A stretch of DNA of 64,000 nucleotides from Solenopsis invicta (Eukaryota > Arthropoda > Insecta > Hymenoptera > Formicidae): the NCBI RefSeq assembly GCF_016802725.1, contig NC_052669.1, positions 11,307,770-11,371,769 of the forward strand, written 5' to 3'. The notes beneath the pieces are model-generated. The model saw nothing but the letters and a program-made list of their open reading frames with translations, did not search any database and was not told the DNA's origin. This document shows, piece after piece, positions 58,504 to 64,000 of the stretch. A program made the translations under genes and the position numbers. How positions within the stretch are numbered: the stretch's first letter is position 1; every line of letters starts with the position of its first letter.

Positions 58504-59300
58504 GTCTATAAATTAATCAAATGGTTAATTTAATAATTCATTGTTTCATATATAAGCAACAATATAAAATCTTCTTGGAAGAATTTATAATCTTAAACTA
58601 ACATAATTTGCTTAGATGAAGAAAATTTTTCTCTTCGTGTAAGTGCTGTATTGCCGTGATGACATAATTTTAATTTATTATTAAAAATCGTAATTCTATT
58701 AACATTATTTTTCAAACGAATATTCGTATCCGAGTAAATTTCTTTATACAATTAAAAATTACAACAGTGCGCGACGACCCGCGGTATCCCGTATAGCGGC
58801 CGTATAGGCGCAAGGGATACCATTTCTGTCAGTTTCTCGAGCGCTGCGATTCCGTGTCTTCTCTCTCGATCCATTGTCGAGCGAGGAAGATGCGGTATCG
58901 AAACGCCCCCCACTACTTTCTGCCAGCACCCCAACCTCCGCCGCGCTGCCATGAAACACGTACGTGCGCGCCTCGCGTAGCTCGCATGTGTGCGGCAGCC
59001 GAGCGTCAGCGCGGAGAGACACCATTTATGCCGGTGCGTGTACATTGAATATTAGATGTCCACATGTCAATCGCCAAAGCGGGAGTCGGATGTTAGCCAC
59101 ACCACAGGGGCAAAACTGAAATGGTATTAGTCACCCGCAAAACTTTAAACCGACATAACTTCTATAATTTATAAAATAATTTTGATATATCATACATCAT
59201 TATATTCATTAAAAAAAATGCTACAACTTTTATCATATAAAAATATTTACTTTACTACGCAAAAGTTGTGCATGTCTCTTCGTTCTTTAACATAGATAAT

Positions 59301-60561
59301 TTCTTTAAATAACCACAGTGCTCACAATAAAGTTTAGTTCAAACCGTTTAATTTGATATTATATTTATTGGGTCTATTTCTGTTAGTTTACGAAATAAAG
59401 GGGGGTGGCCACTTATATTGGGACACCCTGTATATATACACACATGATGTTACACATCATAAATATTTTAAGGAGCGAAAAAGGATGAAATTTTAAACTA
59501 AAAGTTTCTTTGTCAATTTTTTGCTCAGATCATTATTAACTGAGTTATTAACGGTTAAAGTTGATCAATCAGATTGCGCTCAGCAGGATCAGCCAGAAGC
59601 GTAGTGTGCCAAGATCGGCATGGGTATGAAAGCAAAGACGAAAAAAAGGTAAACGACGACGACGAAAAAACGAATACTTGCGTAGGCAAAACAAAGTGGC
59701 GTACAGTGGTCTAAATCTCGAAAAAGGTGGTCAAAAATAGAAAGAGGTTTTAGATTTATACAAAAAAAGTTTATAAAATCTTTTGAGGCCGCTGATAACA
59801 AATTTGATATGAAAATTTCAAAATTAAAAATGGCGGATCTAATACATAAATGATCGAACACTTTATTAAAAATTATTCGGAATTTTATATAAATTGGTGT
59901 ATAAGAGTATTTACGATTGTTAATTACGATTATAAAATTACAATTGCGAAATTAAGAACAATGTATGTATGGTTGATTTTTATTTCAAAAATTTTCGCAG
60001 AGTAACAGTTATAATGAAATATAATTAAGAAAACAGTTATCAAGATTAAAAAAAAAAAAATTAAGACGGTTAAAAATATTTAAAAAAAAGATTTATAAGA
60101 CAGATAAAAAATATTTAAAAAATTAAAAAGATTTTAAAGAAATTAAATTTTAAAGAAATCAGTCGCAATCGCTATCGGAACCATTATCATCTTCAAAATC
60201 AAAATTAGAATCATAATTATTGCAAGTTTCTACAGAATTTTCAGACTGTCATTAGGGAAAAATAGAAGCTCTAAGGCTTCCAATGACAATTTTTTAGTTT
60301 TTTAGGGGCCACTTGTCTCATGCTCAAAATTAGCGAATCTGAAGATACCAGGAGCTAATGAAACACATCTGTCATTGTGTTTTTGCGTGAATTTTTTCTG
60401 GAAAATCTTTCAGGATATTTTTTTATGTCCTTATTTTTGTCTTCCTAGGCATCTTCGGATAATTGACCGATTGACAGCTGATTGAATTACTTGAACTCCA
60501 TGTATTAAAACTTTGTGGACCTCGTAATACCAAGGAAACTTGGCCATATACATTTCCGTAG
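59301..60561. other. Non-coding DNA with a possible acidic-tail ORF relic
   Basis: 59420-59440 (GGGACACCCTGTATATATAC) looks like a transposon terminus. On the minus strand, 60239-60159 reads ENSVETCNNYDSN, then FDFEDDNGSDSDCD and a stop. This is a strongly acidic C-terminus of unknown origin with stops just upstream, possibly a transposon ORF relic. Confidence 0.3.
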
Positions 60562-63500
60562 TAGATTAGATTAGATAGATATTTAATATTCCCCTTGGGG
60601 TTATAATCTTTTACAAAAATATATACAAAAACAGAACACTTAACCTATCCTTATTTCTACCTTAATCCTAACTTAGAACTATAACACACGCTTTACACAC
60701 ACATACCCAGGACCTCCGCTTCCGTCGCAAGCCCTTAAGTTTTTCCACTCCTAACTTTTCTTTTTCCATCTATATATTATTTTCTCGAGGCTTCTCACTT
60801 TCTCTCCTTACGCATACACATTCTCTCTCTCATCCCTCCGTTCATTTTCTCTCTCTCCTCCCCTTCAAACTCCCCTCCCCCTCTTCCACCATCATTCCCT
60901 TCTCTCTAAATACTTCCAGTCTTTTCAGCCACTCTTTTCCCTCTCCTTTCTCCCGCAGCACTTTCCTCACCATTTCCTATCATTCCCTCTTCGCCCCCCA
61001 TCTCCCACACTCCTCCCATACATGTTTTCATGTCTCTTCTTCTTTTCCACACATCCTACACATCCTCTACTCCTCTTTTGTCCAATACATTCCTTCCTTG
61101 ACCTTTTTCCCCAACCAATACCTCGCGATTCTCTTCCACGTACTCTCCGTCCATCCTTTCTTCATGTATTTCGGTATTCCCTCCCCCTTTACCATCTTGA
61201 ACCATTTATATCGCGATTCTCTGATCTTCCTCCACCTCTCCTTTCTCTGTATGTTCCTATCCCATTCCTCCAATTTGCTAAGGTCGAATTTCCCCTCCTC
61301 TTTCTCCTTATCTACCTTTTTTAACTCTTCCCTTCTTTCCTCAAAAAAAATTCTGTCTCTCCTTTTCTCATGTTGATAAGCTCCCCCCTCCTTGCCCTCT
61401 CTCTTATCTCCTCCCAACTCCTCGCCAGCTTGTTTTCCCTATCTTTTGCCAACCTTTCTTTGTATCCCCACGCTTTCTTTCCTGCCCTTCCTCTCAGCTT
61501 GTCCCTCTACAATTCTTCCTTAATCATATACCCCGGAACTCTCAGCCCCACCTCCATCATCCATCTCAAATACTTTTCTTGCATCCTTTCCAGTCTTTCT
61601 CTTTTTCTCACTTCACCCCCAAATCTCTACCCTATATGCCATTACTGTCCGAACCAACGCGTTAAACAATCATACTCTTTTTCCCCACTTCCTTCCAAAC
61701 TTCCTCTTTCCTATCCCCCATACTTGCCCTATCACCGCCATCCCTCTCTTCACTCTATCCTTCACATGCTCTTCCTGCTTTCTATTCCTTTGACATACAT
61801 ATCCTAAATACTTGTATCTTCTCACTTCCTCTACTTCTCTGCCCTCCCATCTCCACCTTACCTTTCTTCTTCTCCCCCCTCCTTTCCCAAACCTCATAAT
61901 CTTTGATTTCCTTGCATTTACCTCCAGTCGTTTTTTCCTCATATATCTTTCTAACCTACTCATCATTGCCCTCATCTCATCCTCCTCCTCCGCCAGTAGC
62001 ACGATGTTATCCGCGTACGCCAGTGTGTAAATTTTTTCCCCTTTGAGCTTTACACCTCCCCACCCGCCTTTCTTCATATACTCTTCCAAATCCGCCGTTA
62101 GTAAATTAAATAATCCCGGGCTTAGTGGACACTCCTGTTTCACTCCTCTCCCTGTCTAAAATATCTTACTTTCCCCACCTTTACTCTATTCCTTGTTTCC
62201 CTCAATATGTCTTCACATGTTTTTACCAATTTCTCCTTTACCCTTCTCTCTCTCATCACCTTCCCCAGTACCTTTCTATTCACCGAATCAAAAGCCGCTC
62301 TCAAATCCACAAAAAACGCTATTAATTTCCCCCTCTCTTTGTGTATCTGCCTGTTAACCAGATAATTTAGCACGTAAATGTTGTCGATCGTTCCCATCCC
62401 TTTTCTGAATCTCGTCTGGTTCTGTGGGATCATGCCTTTCTTCTCTATTTCACCTTCCAGTCTTGCCCCCAGAATTATCGCGTACACTTTGTATAACGTC
62501 GGCATTAGCGTTACCCCCCTATACTCCTCCTCCCTTTTGCCCTCTCCTTGCTTTCTTATCGGCACTACTGTCCCCTCACACCACTCATCTATCCAGTCCT
62601 CTTCTTTCCAAATCCTATCACATATTTCCCACACCCACTCCTCCAACCTCTTTCCTCTGTACTTCCATACCTCCCCTGGTATTCCATCTCTTCCTGCTGC
62701 TTTCCCCTTCTTTAACCTCTTCAGTGCCTTCTTCACCTCCCCCTCGTGATCTCTTCCATCTTATCACTCCCTTATCTCCTCTCATTTCCCTTACCACTTT
62801 TTCCCCCTCCTAAAACCCCCATGAAATATTCCATCCATTTTTCTTCCTTTATTTTTCAGTTAATCCTTTTTTCTTCTTTTCCCTGCTCACTACTTCCCAC
62901 ACTTGTCCTTCCGTCTTTGCCTTCTTCGCCTTCTCCACCCACTTTTTTCTCTCTTCCTTTTTTTTTTCTTCACACCTCTTATTGTACTCTCTTTTTACTT
63001 CTCTGTACTTTTCCTCCCGTCCGCCCATCTCTCTCCATCATCTTAATTCTCTCCTCACCTCACTTTTACCCTCCCTGCACTCCTTATCCCACCATCTCCT
63101 TCTCTCTCCTGCTTTCCTCTTTCCCTGACCCTTCCCCAAAATCTCCTTAAAATCTTCCCTTACATCCTTCTATTCCACCCCCAAATCCTCTTCCCTCCCC
63201 TCCCATCTCATCTCCATCTCCTCTCTAAACAAACTCTTCCTCTTGCGATAACTTCTACTTTCTCTCTTTTCCTCCCCACTTTCTCCCGTCCCCTCCCCAT
63301 TTTCTCCCCGCTCCCTCCTTTTCTCCTTTGATCCACATCACTACCAGGAAGTGATCCAAATCAATCCTATCTTCCACTTTTATTTTTCTCATCCTTTCCC
63401 AAACCTCTTCATCCCCCATCACATAATCCAGCACTGATTCCCCTTTTCCCCTTGCGTATGCCCTCTCCCCCTCTTCATCCCTCTTCCCTTTCCCATCAAA

Positions 63501-64000
63501 TATCCACCACCCCGCTTTCTCTAATGTCTCTACCAAAAGCCTGCTTTCTCTGTTAACTCTTTTATCCTTTGATTTTCGTTCTCTCTCCTCCTCTTTTCCC
63601 GTTTTCCCCTTTCACCTGCCTTCTTTTTCCCTCGTCCTCGCGTTAAAATCCCCCTCCCCCCACTATTGTCTTTATCCCCGTTCTTTTGTCCTCCACCCAT
63701 TTCCTGATCCCCTCCCATTTTTCTTTCACATCCCCGTTTGCATACACCCCAACAATTCTTCATTTCTTCTTTCCCACCTTAATTATCTTTTTCATTATTC
63801 CCTCCATAATTTTTTCTTCCACTTCCTTTATTACTTCTATCCCGTTTCTCACCCCTGTTGCCATTCCTCCTATTGCTCTTTCTTTTTTATTTTTTTTGCT
63901 TGCTAACTGCACCTCCCACCTAAACCCACTCGTCCTCTCTTTCATTCTTCCCCACCCCTTTTTCTCCACCCACGTCTCCTTCATCACCTCCACATCCCAG
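60562..64000 (-). mobile_element. LINE (APE endonuclease type), 5' end outside window
   Basis: The 3' end on the minus strand runs into tandem ATCTAATCTAATC at about 60562-60580. The coding strand is extremely purine-rich, so the plus strand is almost all C and T. The ORF2 relic fills 61067-63993. This LINE type is, from memory, common in ant genomes. Confidence 0.8.
61067..63993 (-). pseudogene. LINE ORF2: endonuclease and reverse transcriptase, frameshifted
   Basis: Endonuclease pieces: VMKETWVEKKGWG (63993-63760); a shifted stretch in which the expected GDFNAR motif is out of frame (63763-63530); VLDYVMGDEEV and DLDHFLVVMW (63536-63255), matching the catalytic SDH region. Reverse transcriptase: KKGKAAGRDGIPGEVWKY, FFVDLRAAFDSVNRKVL (62736-62140). 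A one-base frameshift just before KQECPLSPGLFNLLTADL leads to the catalytic box AYADN in place of YADD (62143-61670). The C-terminal Lys/Glu/Arg-rich part runs to 61067. Multiple shifts and the altered box make it inactive. Confidence 0.85.

Larger units (their letters stand above)
56240..59300. mobile_element. Large palindromic element with nested insertions
   Basis: The left arm (56240-56493 plus 57545-58110) and right arm (58535-59300) are reverse complements. Both include a CpG-rich stretch of about 290 bp (57600-57890 and 58755-59045) and the CGGTTTAAAGTTTTGCGGGT flank. The hAT element at 56502 interrupts the left arm only; about 90 bp of left-arm sequence near 57545-57600 has no partner. 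The spacer holds a smaller foldback (58318-58503). Paired ORFs in both arms mirror each other and are not supported as genes. Confidence 0.75.

Noticed and set aside
57589..59048. Paired ORFs of 64-102 codons in CpG-rich DNA
   Set aside because: They mirror each other in the two arms of the palindrome, overlap in several frames, and show no domain. GC richness alone explains the open frames.
61022..63150. Long plus-strand ORFs rich in Ser, Leu and Pro
   Set aside because: They are the antisense of the purine-rich LINE ORF2, whose RT and endonuclease motifs are on the minus strand.

Overview
This is a eukaryotic, AT-rich, very repeat-rich window, most probably from an insect and plausibly an ant or other hymenopteran. 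That guess rests on the liprin-alpha exons, the Tc1-like, piggyBac-like and Penelope-like elements, and the purine-rich LINE type common in ant genomes. I recognise only one host gene: the last two coding exons of liprin-alpha on the + strand (4918-5034 and 5660-5743), joined across a GC-AG intron. Nearly everything else is mobile DNA, much of it nested or palindromic.

Layout. 1-6350: liprin-alpha intron, 3' coding exons and probable 3' UTR, with piggyBac-like, TTAA-flanked and AT-rich foldback insertions. 6351-14000: mostly structureless AT-rich DNA with a tRNA-like repeat and a TA-flanked element that has an inverted second copy at 1690-2508. 14032-14575: a foldback with a hammerhead-ribozyme-like core in each arm. 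16859-18428: small CAGCAC-ended MITEs. 19992-23771: a piggyBac-like element. Inserted in it is the first of three copies (A, B, C) of a TG...CA-ended family with, in A and B, clean 5-bp target duplications. 24152-26713 is copy B. 27851-28488 is a foldback. 30686-34524 is a Tc1-like element with an intact DD34E transposase and inverted arms of about 1.6 kb. 34690-37922 is a Penelope-like relic broken by a MITE and a 1.83-kb loopless palindrome. 38121-40066 is copy C.

40912-46700 is a decayed Jockey-like LINE (minus strand), split by a MITE of 865 bp. 47203-54293 is a second, inverted copy of that MITE; inside it lie a deleted mariner-like element, a complete but decayed Ty3/Gypsy element (48837-53235) and a foldback carrying a tRNA-like segment. 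56240-59300 is a large palindrome with a hAT insertion (8-bp target duplication). 60562-64000 is a second decayed LINE, running off the window edge.

The most interesting signal is the A/B/C family. Each copy has a GC-rich segment, a TATA box and a consensus splice donor shortly downstream. A and C also have a related ORF starting with a basic MG(R/K)KxH...AGGRK motif; C has it open for 137 codons behind a good splice acceptor. Copy C therefore looks like a complete small spliced gene inside a solo-LTR-like element. Also notable are dispersed repeats carrying a 48-nt segment resembling the 5S rRNA internal promoter, found at constant length in three copies. All assignments were made by eye and by hand translation.
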